Below, one piece after another: positions 7,852-16,885 of a stretch of 22,585 bases of DNA (within the stretch, counting starts at the first letter, position 1; each line of letters starts with the position of its first letter). The stretch is from a virus. The stretch lies in IMG/VR virus record IMGVR_UViG_3300042731_002579, positions 1 through 22,585 of that record; one strand, written 5' to 3'. A model generated the notes under the pieces. It saw only the letters and a list, made by a program, of their open reading frames with translations, searched no databases and was not told the origin of the DNA. The translations under genes were made by a program, and so were the position numbers.

Positions 7852-9857
7852 TAGTTAGTAGCCGTCGTAATAACTGCTTGAATGTTAGACGCATCTGGAT
7901 CATAATTTAGATATTCATTTCTTTCAGGAACAATAGCACTTGGATTTGATGGAACGGCTGATAATTTAATTTGCGTTTGTCCACCAGTAATATTTGTTGG
8001 ATTAAAGTATCTAATTGTAACAATACCACTTTGAGCATTATAGTTGCCAATATTATCTACAACAACTGCACCGCTTGAAGCATCAACCGCTTGGATGATA
8101 TTAGTTTCCAATTTATTTCTTAAAACGCAAGTGATGCCATTCAACACAAAGCTATTGCTTCCAATTATATATTCATTGTCATCTGGAATCGCAATACTTA
8201 CAGGGAATCGAATAGTTTGGTTAGCTGATACACCAGCGTTTGCCAAAGTATTTTTAATTGTTACAGTATTCTCACCGGAAAGTTCATTTAAGAACATATA
8301 GTTTGCTGCTTCATTAAATTGACCATTTACGACATATTCAACTAGCAAGTTAATATCATTATTTGTTAGTGCATTTGGATCTGTTGATAATGACTTAATT
8401 ACTGTAATTAAATTAGGTGATGATGGTGTAAATCTTTGCTGCATTCTTACTGTGGCTCTAGAAGAAAGAATAGCGTTGTTTGACTCATCAATATCTGCAA
8501 GTAGATTTGATCTTCTAAATGCTTGTTTAAATGTTCCGGTATTTTCTGCAAAATAATCTGATACCACGTTATTTACATTTGTCACAACTGCATTCAAAGT
8601 TAGATCTGTTAATTTTGGGTTAATTTGGAAGAACACATCCAGTTCAACAAAGGTTTGAATTGGATCAACAAAGCGTAAGTTAAATGAAACAATCGAAAGT
8701 TGGTCTGATAAGTCTCGAATTGATTGTTTAGTATTAGTAATTGTTTCGGTAGACACATCATCTTCAAAAGCAATAGAAACATTTACAGCACCAAACTCAG
8801 GCTCAACTGCATCTTCTCCACCCCATGAAACAATATCTCGAATCAGTGTTGAATAGTTTCTTAAGATAAGAGAAGAATAATCTTCTGCCGTAACCATTCT
8901 GTTTTGTGTAGCATACTGGAATGGAGCATTCTTACGAATAGATTCAATTGATTCTTTTGTATCACCACCAACAGAAGTGGCCAATGTTGCGGCTGTCAGA
9001 ACTTCGTTTACATTGCCATCAATAATATTTGCTTGAGCAGTAAATGTTGTAGCCCCATTGGCCAATGCACCTTTTGTTGATAGGTATTGAACTTCAATTC
9101 TATTACCTGCTTGTGGAGCAACACCAAATGTTTCACCATCACCAAATGATAATTCAAAATTACCGTTTGGTGATTCTCTTAAAATGTATACAGTTGAATT
9201 CGCACTAATAGTAGTGGCATCTAAAATATTTTGATAGGCTACAAAATCAGCAGAAGTAGAACTTGAATATACTTTTACAGTAACAGTATCAGCATCAATA
9301 GTAGAGTCTGGAATAATATAAACTGGATTGTCAGCGTACTCACCAACTAAAAATGTTTTTGTTTTTAGTGTACCTTCATAAATTGGAATCCTGTTTGATC
9401 CATCAGATTTTTTAAATTCATAAAATCCATTACCATCATCAGAAGCGTAATAAGATTCTACAGTTTGAAATACATATGTTACATCATCAACAGTCGTACT
9501 AAATTTAGTATATGGCGGTAGTTGAATAATACTATTTCTTGGAGCAGTAGTCGTTGTAAAAGTTAGCCTTACTAGAGCTTGAGAAGCCGTATCTGTATCT
9601 GGAACATATCCAATACCTTCGGATAAAGAAACAACAGAACTACGCAATTGAGCAGTACTTAGATAAGATTCATTTAAAGCGAAGTTAGCCAACAACGCAT
9701 TCATATGCGTATTATGTGCTAATACATCTAAGATATTCGAAAGGCCAGACGCTTCAAAATTATAATCTTTAAACTCTTCTTTGTTTGCAAGAAAGGTTTT
9801 TAGATTATTTTTAATATTATTAAAATCTAAAGCCGTTGATCTAATTGTAGTTGTCAT
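7851..9857 (-). CDS. gp6: Baseplate wedge protein gp6
   Basis: The 668 residues are almost the length of T4 gp6 (660). The N-terminus (LDFNNIKNNLKTFLANKEEFKDYNFEASGLSNILDVLAHNT) and the stretch NALLANFALNESYLSTAQLRSSVVSLSEGIGYVP are highly typical of gp6 in T4-like phages. The baseplate-J-type core follows, with ESIRKNAPFQYATQNRMVTAEDYSSLI at about residues 305-331, a well-conserved segment of this superfamily. gp6 dimers form the inner ring that ties the wedges together and carries the sheath-contraction signal. The gene lies directly after gp25 (1-nt gap) and overlaps the gp7-like gene by 1 nt, which suggests translational coupling and matches the gp25-gp6-gp7 order of contractile systems. 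Confidence 0.93.
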   Translation of the reverse strand: MTTTIRSTALDFNNIKNNLKTFLANKEEFKDYNFEASGLSNILDVLAHNTHMNALLANFALNESYLSTAQLRSSVVSLSEGIGYVPDTDTASQALVRLTFTTTTAPRNSIIQLPPYTKFSTTVDDVTYVFQTVESYYASDDGNGFYEFKKSDGSNRIPIYEGTLKTKTFLVGEYADNPVYIIPDSTIDADTVTVKVYSSSTSADFVAYQNILDATTISANSTVYILRESPNGNFELSFGDGETFGVAPQAGNRIEVQYLSTKGALANGATTFTAQANIIDGNVNEVLTAATLATSVGGDTKESIESIRKNAPFQYATQNRMVTAEDYSSLILRNYSTLIRDIVSWGGEDAVEPEFGAVNVSIAFEDDVSTETITNTKQSIRDLSDQLSIVSFNLRFVDPIQTFVELDVFFQINPKLTDLTLNAVVTNVNNVVSDYFAENTGTFKQAFRRSNLLADIDESNNAILSSRATVRMQQRFTPSSPNLITVIKSLSTDPNALTNNDINLLVEYVVNGQFNEAANYMFLNELSGENTVTIKNTLANAGVSANQTIRFPVSIAIPDDNEYIIGSNSFVLNGITCVLRNKLETNIIQAVDASSGAVVVDNIGNYNAQSGIVTIRYFNPTNITGGQTQIKLSAVPSNPSAIVPERNEYLNYDPDASNIQAVITTATN

Positions 9858-9858
9858 G

Positions 9859-10305
9859 TTATCTCAACCTTGAAACTGCTGTTGTAAATGTAAATATTTC
9901 TTCTGAGTTCGATATTTGATATTCAATTGTAACGTTCAATGAATTTCTATCTGGATCAGAAACAACATCTATATTTCTTAAAATTGCACGTGGTTCATAT
10001 ATGTTAATTGTTTCGATGATGTTATCTCTTACATCATCTTCAATATCATCATAAGCTAATTCAAATAAAAGAGCTCTAATGTTACCACCAAAAAATGGTA
10101 GAAACGGTTTTTCAAAATGATTCGTTAAGATCAGATTCTTTAATGCCTGTTGTACGGCCGCGGCATCGGTTTTCTTAAATATTTCACCATTGGGCTTTGC
10201 TGCAAAGGTAAGATCAATGTCACGATAAGGCACAGTTCTTGTCGTAATGATAGAACTGGTGTTCAAATCCCCATCTTGTTTTGATAATACTCTTCTCGTC
10301 GCCAT
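9859..10305 (-). CDS. gp25: Baseplate wedge protein gp25
   Basis: This is a 148-residue protein (T4 gp25 is 132). It contains the family signature: KNLILTNHFEKPFLPFFGGNIRALLFE (about residues 56-82) followed by NIYEPRAILRNIDV, with the EPR motif at residues 104-106. In T4 and related contractile machines the EPR hairpin plugs into the gp6-gp7-gp53 bundle and anchors the first sheath ring. No catalytic lysozyme residues are expected despite the family's old 'lysozyme-like' name. The gene begins a new stretch of the leftward unit: a 35-nt gap with a perfect late promoter element separates it from the M15 peptidase gene, and gp6 follows after 1 nt. Confidence 0.95.
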   Translation of the reverse strand: MATRRVLSKQDGDLNTSSIITTRTVPYRDIDLTFAAKPNGEIFKKTDAAAVQQALKNLILTNHFEKPFLPFFGGNIRALLFELAYDDIEDDVRDNIIETINIYEPRAILRNIDVVSDPDRNSLNVTIEYQISNSEEIFTFTTAVSRLR

Positions 10306-10323
10306 GTTACGCTCTTTTTGTTT

Positions 10324-10331
10324 TATTTATA
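10324..10331 (-). promoter_or_regulatory. T4-type late promoter element (TATAAATA)
   Basis: The complementary strand reads TATAAATA exactly. It lies in the 35-nt gap before gp25, with a predicted transcription start near 10318 and a short leader of about 13 nt containing AAGAG. This would allow gp25, gp6 and the gp7-like gene to be expressed independently of the upstream hub and spike genes. Confidence 0.75.
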
Positions 10332-10340
10332 ACCTAAAAA

Positions 10341-11438
10341 TCAGTTACTATAATAGAAATTACCAGCTCCACGGACACGAACTCGTTCAATAATATCATC
10401 ATTAGTTGCTACTCCGAACCGTCGTCTTATCTTATATCCGCCACGTTCTGCGCTTGCTACAGAGAAGTGCATTGGATCCCAAGGTTTATTCCAATTACCA
10501 CCCCAACCGAGACCATGTTTGGCTGCAATATCAGAAATATTTAAAGGCAAATCACACTGGAAATCCCCACCTCTTGTTGATCTTGGATTCCATCCTCTTG
10601 GTGGACCACTGGCGCTATAACCATTTGGAACGTATGCATTAATATCAATCGCCGCTCCCATTGAATGAAAACTCGCTCGTGTAGAATTTCTAGCAGAACG
10701 TTGGCTATATCCATATATCTTTTTAATTACATATCCAGTCGCTTCTAGATCAGCCACAAATGCTTGAAAATTGCTTGCAAAAATAGCAGCTACAGTATAT
10801 TCCAATCCATTTGAAGTTCTAAGCGTAATAAGACCTTCTGCATCTAAATTGATTGATCCTTGCGATCCAGCTGTGGATGTTGATACATCAAATGGTAATA
10901 CTTCTACTAATTCGCCTTGAGCTAATTTTTGATTATTATATTCAGTAGAAACTTTTCGATTAAATACTCCGTTCCAATCGTCATCAATATCAGGTAAAGT
11001 AATAATCAATCTTGCAGTAATATTATTTCTACCTTTAAAACTATCATAGGACAAAACCATTTCATCGTAATAAGCATTATCTTTCAGAAAAGCAGCAACA
11101 TCAAAAAGTTTAGCATTATCTTCTTCACCTCTAGAATTTACAGCTTTATAAACAACAGTCTTACCCTTTAATTTTAAGTCATTTAAACTTTTAGGTGTGA
11201 TTGTTTCATTTGGTCCTGGACGGTAAACAGATTCAGCAACCTGAAGTGATACGCCTTTTAATTCTTCGCTATTATCATAGATGATTTGAAGAATAGTTCC
11301 ATGCACATACAAATATTTTGCAAGTTGTTTTTTAGCTTTATCTTCTCTTAAGAAATTTAAATTCGTGGGATCTTCGGTTCCTAAAAACTTAGAAATAGAT
11401 ACGTTATCATTTAGTTTTGTTTTTGCTGTAATTGGCAT
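10341..11438 (-). CDS. Virion protein with C-terminal M15 (VanY/DD-peptidase-like) domain
   Basis: This is a 365-residue protein. The C-terminal 130 residues form a zinc peptidase domain of family M15: SFHSMGAAIDIN at 256-267 supplies H258 and D265, and WDPMHF at 320-325 supplies catalytic D321 and zinc ligand H324. All the expected residues are present, so activity on peptidoglycan stem peptides is likely (DD-carboxypeptidase or endopeptidase; the exact bond is not readable). The N-terminal 230 residues are unrecognised. They are rich in charged and beta-prone sequence and may anchor the enzyme in the hub or spike. It lies between the beta-helix needle gene (7 nt away) and gp25, so it is more likely a virion-associated enzyme acting during DNA injection than a holin-partnered endolysin. 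No signal peptide or holin is visible nearby. Confidence 0.85.
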   Translation of the reverse strand: MPITAKTKLNDNVSISKFLGTEDPTNLNFLREDKAKKQLAKYLYVHGTILQIIYDNSEELKGVSLQVAESVYRPGPNETITPKSLNDLKLKGKTVVYKAVNSRGEEDNAKLFDVAAFLKDNAYYDEMVLSYDSFKGRNNITARLIITLPDIDDDWNGVFNRKVSTEYNNQKLAQGELVEVLPFDVSTSTAGSQGSINLDAEGLITLRTSNGLEYTVAAIFASNFQAFVADLEATGYVIKKIYGYSQRSARNSTRASFHSMGAAIDINAYVPNGYSASGPPRGWNPRSTRGGDFQCDLPLNISDIAAKHGLGWGGNWNKPWDPMHFSVASAERGGYKIRRRFGVATNDDIIERVRVRGAGNFYYSN

Positions 11439-11445
11439 TAATCAC

Positions 11446-12846
11446 CTATTCATCTATGAGGAGAGGATTATATTTTTCTTCTGGAGTAATATTCGCAAAC
11501 TTAGCTTTTGGAACATATGTTGCATACATATTATTTCTATAGAGATCTACTGATTGTGTAGAAATAATAGGTGTAGATTCTTCCGTAATTATTCTACCAA
11601 TTGCTGGTGGAGTCGGTGTACTAAAGCTTTCATCAATAATTCCATCTTGAATATATCTTGTTGTAAGCTGGCTATTATTTCTATTTGCCGGATCTCTCAT
11701 TGCAGATCTAGCCATTGCTGTTGTTGGCTTACTATAATGCACACCTTGATAATTTGTAGATTGATCTATAAAGTTTTTAATATCATTTGTATCATCAATT
11801 GTAACTTCTTTAATGCCAAATTCAGATTCATTATAAGCTGTTACTTTTGTGGCATTAATTTGTGGAAACGTTGGAGTGTCTAAATCAACTGTAGAACCAG
11901 GAGAACCAGCAGATCCTGTAGGCGCTGACCCAGCTGTAGTTGCAAAGTCTGCCTGAGCAGCATCATTTGCTTTACCATTTAGATTACCAGTAAATACTGT
12001 GGCTGTAACACCTTTTGTAAATACTCCACCATTTCCAGTAAAGTTTACTGCAGTACCACCAATAGATCCGGATCCACCCATCACAGATAGCTTATCGCCA
12101 GACAATGTTGTATTAGGTGATGCAATATTGATATCTGTTTCTGAAGTAAAATCAGCATCTCCACTAGAGAAGATACCAATATCACCTTGGACATTTGTAT
12201 TCATATCACCTTTGACATTATGTTCATATCCATTTAAGAAAGTATCAACAACGCTTTCTGTAACGTATGTAACCTTTTGTCCTACAATTTCGCTAGTGGA
12301 TCCTCTACCTATTGTTTTACTTTCAGTACCTGCAATAGTTTCGGTCTTATTACCTCTTGTTGTTACATTAAAATCTAAACAATCAATATTAAATTCACCA
12401 GTAACTTTCATATTCAAGTTACCTTGATATTCTAATGTAGCATCGCCACCAACAATAACTGTAGTATCAGCACCTGTAACATCAACTTTACCTTTTATCG
12501 CTGAGACCAACACGCTTCCATCAGGCTTAAATTCAATACCACCACCGGTTGGATGCTTAATTACAATTCTTCTATTTGATGGCGTATCATCTAATACAAT
12601 TTTGATTCCACCGGGAGTTTCTTGAACTTGGATTTTTCCAACTTCCGACGTAATAGTAGCTCTTTTGTCTTCATCTAAATACTCAGATTGAACTGGAATA
12701 GTTAATTCAGTTCTTTCAACACCTAAGGCTTCTTTATTAACAGATGGAGAATAAAAATAATTTGTTCTAGGATTATCATTACTCACATCCTCAGGACGGG
12801 CTTGTTTCTTTGGTACTAAACCACTTCGAATTGGAGGAATTGCCAT
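11446..12846 (-). CDS. Spike/needle protein, gp5 C-terminal beta-helix-like
   Basis: This is a 466-residue protein. Residues about 65-260 are a run of short beta-strands separated by Gly, Asp and Asn (KGKVDVTGADTTVIVGGDA, NLNMKVTGEFNIDC, KTETIAGTESKTIG, EHNVKGDMNTNVQGDIGI), the repeat style of the triple-stranded beta-helix at the end of T4 gp5 and VgrG proteins. After this comes a Gly/Ser/Ala-rich linker (GSAPTGSAGSPGS) with a fibre-like NLNGKANDAAQADFATTAGSA segment, then an unrecognised C-terminus that includes a Pro-rich run. It has no OB-fold or lysozyme. Those domains sit in another gene about 1.5 kb upstream in the same unit, so this looks like the detached needle part of gp5. An AAGGA ribosome binding site lies in the end of the preceding gene. 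Confidence 0.7.
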   Translation of the reverse strand: MAIPPIRSGLVPKKQARPEDVSNDNPRTNYFYSPSVNKEALGVERTELTIPVQSEYLDEDKRATITSEVGKIQVQETPGGIKIVLDDTPSNRRIVIKHPTGGGIEFKPDGSVLVSAIKGKVDVTGADTTVIVGGDATLEYQGNLNMKVTGEFNIDCLDFNVTTRGNKTETIAGTESKTIGRGSTSEIVGQKVTYVTESVVDTFLNGYEHNVKGDMNTNVQGDIGIFSSGDADFTSETDINIASPNTTLSGDKLSVMGGSGSIGGTAVNFTGNGGVFTKGVTATVFTGNLNGKANDAAQADFATTAGSAPTGSAGSPGSTVDLDTPTFPQINATKVTAYNESEFGIKEVTIDDTNDIKNFIDQSTNYQGVHYSKPTTAMARSAMRDPANRNNSQLTTRYIQDGIIDESFSTPTPPAIGRIITEESTPIISTQSVDLYRNNMYATYVPKAKFANITPEEKYNPLLIDE

Positions 12847-12848
12847 AA

Positions 12849-14357
12849 TTATGATCCTTGTCTATTAAATCCAGCGAGCTCTTCTCTTGTTAATGGAGCT
12901 CTGTTTGCTGGACTATAACCAGCAATATTAGATTTGCCAAAAGTATTCTTAATATATTGCGGTACTCTAAAATAAGGCTCTTGCCCGCCATCGAGCTGTC
13001 CCGCTCCAAACACTTGTATTCCTGGTCTAGCTCTATATATTGCTTTCAATACCTGTTCTAATTTTCTCATTTGCCACTGTCCTGGTGGTCCATCTGCTGC
13101 AATATGAATCAATATTGATCTTTTTCTATGTTCTGAAGGTTCCGCCGCAGATGGAATATCTAGCTCTAATGGTCTTCCACGCATCAATAACCCATGTTGT
13201 TGGATAAACAAGTGAGGTGCATATCCTGTTCCACGACCTTCAACATATGATTCATGCCATGTTTCAATTGGAATAAACTCATCTGTACCATATCCGCCGT
13301 TATCTGCGGCTATGACAACTTCTGTAACTTCTCTCTGCAAGTTAGCAACTTCATTGGCTAATACATTTGTATCTTCTACTTCTTGGAAGTTATTTTTATC
13401 ATATGGATCAGTATCAGCTTCTCTCCAAGTATTTAAGAATCTATCAGTTCTTGTAACTGGAATATCTAAAGTAACTGGAGCCGGTGGTTCAGCATTTGTT
13501 TTAACTCTATTATCAATACTAGAAATAACATCTTCTAATTCATTTTGAGGTTTGTCTGAATATTTTTGTAAGATACCAGCAGCTTTTGCTACGTCTTCTC
13601 CAACCACACCAGTTTTTATAATATCTTGAATATCCTTAGGATCCAGTGTTTGTATTACATCACCAATCTTTGCAACAGAATTTAATTTATTTCGCGCTGG
13701 AGAAAAGCTTTCTTCAATAACATTTTCTAAAAGAGCATCAAAACCAAAATTAATCTTATTATTTACACCATTAATTCCATTTGCGATCGCTGATTCTAAT
13801 TCTTTAATTGAGCTAAGAATACCTTTAGTTGATCCAAGAACATCTCCAACAACATTATCTATGAGTGATTCATCAAACTCAAAAGTAGTGTCTATATTAG
13901 ATTTTACAAGACTTTTAATGGCATCCGATGATTCGGTAGTTACAGATTCAAATGTTTTTGCTAATGCCTGTGGATGTGATAAAGTAATTGCAACTTTCTT
14001 TTGTTTCTTTGTAGAAGTAAAATCATTTCCAGTAATTGTTTTTAAATCATCTTTATTCGCATCCGGAACTGGTTTTTCTAAACTTGTCGACGCAGATTTA
14101 TCTACTTTTGCAATACCTACTTTACCAGTAATATTTGATGGAATTGATTCTGCTAATCCACTGATAACATCAAATTCGCTTTGAGCAAGATTTTTTATTC
14201 CACCACTTACATCATTCGCGGCTTTATATAATTGTGTAGTCGCCGCTTCAGCCTTTTCAACTAATTCATACGCAGCACCGCCAAGCTTTGATTTATTAAA
14301 ACTTCTTTCTAAGCCTCTTAAGCCTGATATTATTTTATCTTTAGGGTCAACCGCCAT
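12849..14357 (-). CDS. Hub-associated protein with C-terminal amidase (PGRP)-like domain
   Basis: This is a 502-residue protein. Residues 1-340 are mainly helical and low in recognisable motifs (for example YELVEKAEAATTQLYKAAND and SIKELESAIANGINGVNNKI). Residues about 345-475 resemble the amidase_2/PGRP fold: GYAPHLFIQQHGLLMRGRPL at 379-397 matches the usual 'gYHfvI..dG.iy.gRp', and EHRKRSILIHIAADGPPGQWQM at 409-430 matches 'N..siGI...G...Q'. The first zinc histidine of the fold is normally in a 'HHT' strand. Here that strand reads VVIAAD, so zinc binding may be lost. The domain may therefore bind peptidoglycan rather than cut it. It lies between the lysozyme and needle genes, which suggests a spike or hub component. 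The fold call is by eye and moderate. Confidence 0.6.
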   Translation of the reverse strand: MAVDPKDKIISGLRGLERSFNKSKLGGAAYELVEKAEAATTQLYKAANDVSGGIKNLAQSEFDVISGLAESIPSNITGKVGIAKVDKSASTSLEKPVPDANKDDLKTITGNDFTSTKKQKKVAITLSHPQALAKTFESVTTESSDAIKSLVKSNIDTTFEFDESLIDNVVGDVLGSTKGILSSIKELESAIANGINGVNNKINFGFDALLENVIEESFSPARNKLNSVAKIGDVIQTLDPKDIQDIIKTGVVGEDVAKAAGILQKYSDKPQNELEDVISSIDNRVKTNAEPPAPVTLDIPVTRTDRFLNTWREADTDPYDKNNFQEVEDTNVLANEVANLQREVTEVVIAADNGGYGTDEFIPIETWHESYVEGRGTGYAPHLFIQQHGLLMRGRPLELDIPSAAEPSEHRKRSILIHIAADGPPGQWQMRKLEQVLKAIYRARPGIQVFGAGQLDGGQEPYFRVPQYIKNTFGKSNIAGYSPANRAPLTREELAGFNRQGS

Positions 14358-14377
14358 TATGAATCTTCTCCATTACC

Positions 14378-15448
14378 TTATACTTTTGCTGACTGACTAA
14401 TACTATCATTATAAATTTTAAAAGCCTCAAAAGCAAATTTTTGTCTCTTATCTATATCCGCTTGGTCGTAATATTGCCTACCTCTTCCCATTTCAAAAAC
14501 ATGTAAGAAGTGGTGAGTTGGATTTATTTCTTCAGATTTTGAGCTATTATAATCAGGTGGATAATTTAAATCAATATAATCGCCTCTTAGATGTTCCCAA
14601 CATGCATGATAACCATTCTCACGTATCTTTCCATCTGCTCCAATCCCTGGAGATTTTTTCATATCATATATCAAATATTCAAGTTGAGTAAGAAAGTTGA
14701 GCGGATTCTTTCTTTCAGGAACTATATTTTGTGCTCCAGTGAATGGCCAATTTGGTCCCATTACAATCTTTTCAAGTGTTTGCCACCTACGTACATTTCG
14801 AGAAGCATTCCATTGTGCAATACCCCAAGCAGGTTCTTTACCAACATTCTGAGTTACTGTTTGAGTTGGTAGAGTGGGATCAGTGACTTGCGATGTAGGA
14901 ACTTGCGATTGAAGCTCTGGATCTAAGTTATAATTTTCACCAATTAAGTTACCAACGACTCCAGCAGCTGATCCAACTGGTAAACCATTTGTAACTAAAG
15001 TATCCATTGCAATAAAAATTCTATTTGCACGTTCTCCGTTTGCAACTACGTCTGCAGCATAGGATGGAATAACTGTTCCATTCTTACTTGTAGAATTTGG
15101 ACTACCATATGTTGGATTACCTCTTGTTGTTGCTTGTTCAACTTGTCCAAGAGAAGGAATTTCTGTTTTTGCTAATGATCCAATTACCATTGGAGTCTGA
15201 GATCTATCACCATCTAAGAAGAAACCAAAAACTAATGCTCCTCCTTGAAGATACGTATTTCTACCAAATCCACTTACACCACCTTCTGTGGTGGGCGATG
15301 CAACAGCTGCCCAAGGGAGATCTTCGGCTTTACTATCACTGCTATGTATACCGTGAATAAAAACTTGAACACGACCATACTCATCACCAGTTTTTGTAAT
15401 AACACCAGTAAACCATCTTAGATTATCTCCATAGAAGCTATTGCTCAT
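14378..15448 (-). CDS. gp5: Baseplate hub protein: gp5 OB-fold fused to tail lysozyme
   Basis: This is a 356-residue protein. Residues about 10-92 (WFTGVITKTGDEYGRVQVFIHGIHS, DLPWAAVASP, GALVFGFFLDGDRSQTPMVIG) are the gp5/VgrG OB-fold that sits under gp27. Residues about 140-350 look like the phage_lysozyme2 (tail-tip lysozyme) family: PVGSAAGVVGNLIGENYNLDP puts a likely catalytic Glu at 171, and WGIAQWNASR at 208-217 is the family's 'GiaQW' motif. T4 gp5 instead carries a T4-type lysozyme, so the enzyme class has been swapped. The gene overlaps the gp27 gene by 4 nt (ATGA), fitting the gp27-gp5 complex. The needle domain of T4 gp5 is absent and is probably supplied by the beta-helix gene further on. 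Confidence 0.78.
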   Translation of the reverse strand: MSNSFYGDNLRWFTGVITKTGDEYGRVQVFIHGIHSSDSKAEDLPWAAVASPTTEGGVSGFGRNTYLQGGALVFGFFLDGDRSQTPMVIGSLAKTEIPSLGQVEQATTRGNPTYGSPNSTSKNGTVIPSYAADVVANGERANRIFIAMDTLVTNGLPVGSAAGVVGNLIGENYNLDPELQSQVPTSQVTDPTLPTQTVTQNVGKEPAWGIAQWNASRNVRRWQTLEKIVMGPNWPFTGAQNIVPERKNPLNFLTQLEYLIYDMKKSPGIGADGKIRENGYHACWEHLRGDYIDLNYPPDYNSSKSEEINPTHHFLHVFEMGRGRQYYDQADIDKRQKFAFEAFKIYNDSISQSAKV

Positions 15449-16884
15449 GATGTTTTTGTCCTATTAAATAATTTTGCAATATCCAAAACGACAGTGTGTC
15501 TACCTTTACTTTGCAAATCAAAGATATGGCGTTTCTTTAGTATTATAAAAAAGCCTGAACGTTTGTTATCAACGATATCTATTTCTTTTTCGCTAAAGTT
15601 ATTTTTAAAAATGTCTAATGCAATTTGATTACTTACAGATGATTTTAAATCTCTAAAGGAAAAGAGAAGACCGGGAACATGAATAGTGCAAACGTTCTTT
15701 ACTAGATGATCTATGAAATGCTCCTTTGTAGTACTCAACCATGCTTCATATGGATCTCCATAGAAGCTTTGTATTCCTGGGTCTTGTGGAAAAGTGTCGC
15801 TTATGATATAATTAAATTGTCTAGTTTGAAATCCAGAAGATCCTGGTTCAGATAGCTTTGTTAAATTTATTTCATAAGGATCAGCAACAAACTCGTTATC
15901 AATATCAATTATTGATTGACCGGCTGGAATATCCCCGGCTTCAATTAAACTCTGCATAACCTCTACCATATTGAATTTAATTTCAAAAGGTTCCCCGGTC
16001 ACTGCATTAATTGTGGACACCTTAGAACTTAAAGCGCCACGCATTGCAAGCAAATGAGTATCTTCAGATCTTCTAGGTTCATAACTAATTACTGATAATG
16101 CTTTTGCTTCAAGGTCTTTATCAGATACCATATTACTTGTTGCTTGAGAAAATACAAATGGCTTGGCTTCTCCATTGACAGAGTTCATAGGATCTCTAGA
16201 AAGCATTGTGTGTAAATCAACTAAAACAAATTCATCTTCATAAATTGATGAATAGAAAAAGAATGGCATACCATGTTCGGTTGTCATCTTGTCTAATATT
16301 TGAGATATGGCAGTAAATGGATCTACATTCGGTACAAAATAACGGAATGTTTTTTGAGCTGATACATTTCCAGGATTCGACGCAAATCGGACAGTTCTTG
16401 GATCAAAATTATCTTGAACAATCTTAAAAATAATTTCTTCGCAAGTACCAGTATAAGACTTACTTATATTAAGCATATCATTGTAAAAACCAATGTCTTC
16501 AATTAAACTGATATTTAATACTTGTGTATAATCATTTGTCTTTACAGAGTCTTCCACAGAACGAATGACAAACTTTTTTGTAATCGTTGTGGCATTGTTT
16601 TCTCCGGGAGCTTTAAATCTTATTTCAACTCTTTCAGTACCAACAATATCTGCTGCTCTATATAAGTCTTGGTCATCAACTAAAACCATGTTAGCCGTAA
16701 CATATGGTCTAAATACATCTTCATATACGCTAAACTCAGATACAATTGGTGCACCACCAGTACCTTCAACTGTATCATTCTCAATACCAGCAAGAACAAG
16801 CTCTTTTCCATTAGGAAAGCGATTCGTAAACATACGAATTTTTTCAATAACAATATCTTCAGGAGAAAAAACGGTTGATGCCAT
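15445..16884 (-). CDS. gp27: Baseplate hub protein gp27
   Basis: This 479-residue protein is longer than T4 gp27 (391). It opens with a beta-barrel-like half (FSVYEDVFRPYVTANMVLVDDQDLYR, GTERVEIRFKAPG, KKFVIRSVEDSVKTNDYTQVLNISLIED) that is characteristic of gp27/VgrG-N hub proteins. The central segment RYFVPNVDPFTAISQILDKMTTEHGMPFFFYSSI fits the second barrel insertion. The C-terminal part has LLFSFRDLKSSVSNQIALDIF and GFFIILKKRHIFDL. Trimers of gp27 form the torus that adapts the threefold spike to the sixfold tube. The start follows the gp53 stop after 1 nt, and the 3' end overlaps the OB-fold/lysozyme gene by ATGA, so stoichiometric coupling is plausible. The assignment rests on pattern plus context. 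Confidence 0.82.
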   Translation of the reverse strand: MASTVFSPEDIVIEKIRMFTNRFPNGKELVLAGIENDTVEGTGGAPIVSEFSVYEDVFRPYVTANMVLVDDQDLYRAADIVGTERVEIRFKAPGENNATTITKKFVIRSVEDSVKTNDYTQVLNISLIEDIGFYNDMLNISKSYTGTCEEIIFKIVQDNFDPRTVRFASNPGNVSAQKTFRYFVPNVDPFTAISQILDKMTTEHGMPFFFYSSIYEDEFVLVDLHTMLSRDPMNSVNGEAKPFVFSQATSNMVSDKDLEAKALSVISYEPRRSEDTHLLAMRGALSSKVSTINAVTGEPFEIKFNMVEVMQSLIEAGDIPAGQSIIDIDNEFVADPYEINLTKLSEPGSSGFQTRQFNYIISDTFPQDPGIQSFYGDPYEAWLSTTKEHFIDHLVKNVCTIHVPGLLFSFRDLKSSVSNQIALDIFKNNFSEKEIDIVDNKRSGFFIILKKRHIFDLQSKGRHTVVLDIAKLFNRTKTS

Positions 16885-16885
16885 A

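Noticed and set aside
10341-11438. M15 gene as a lysis-cassette endolysin
   Set aside because: No holin or spanin candidate adjoins it, it has a long non-enzymatic N-terminal part, and it lies among spike and wedge genes. A virion-associated role fits better, though it is not excluded.
11554-12427. Rightward open frames opposite the beta-helix gene
   Set aside because: They are antisense to a repetitive beta-rich protein. Their composition (Cys/Ile/Ser- or Pro/Val-rich) follows from reverse translation of that protein.
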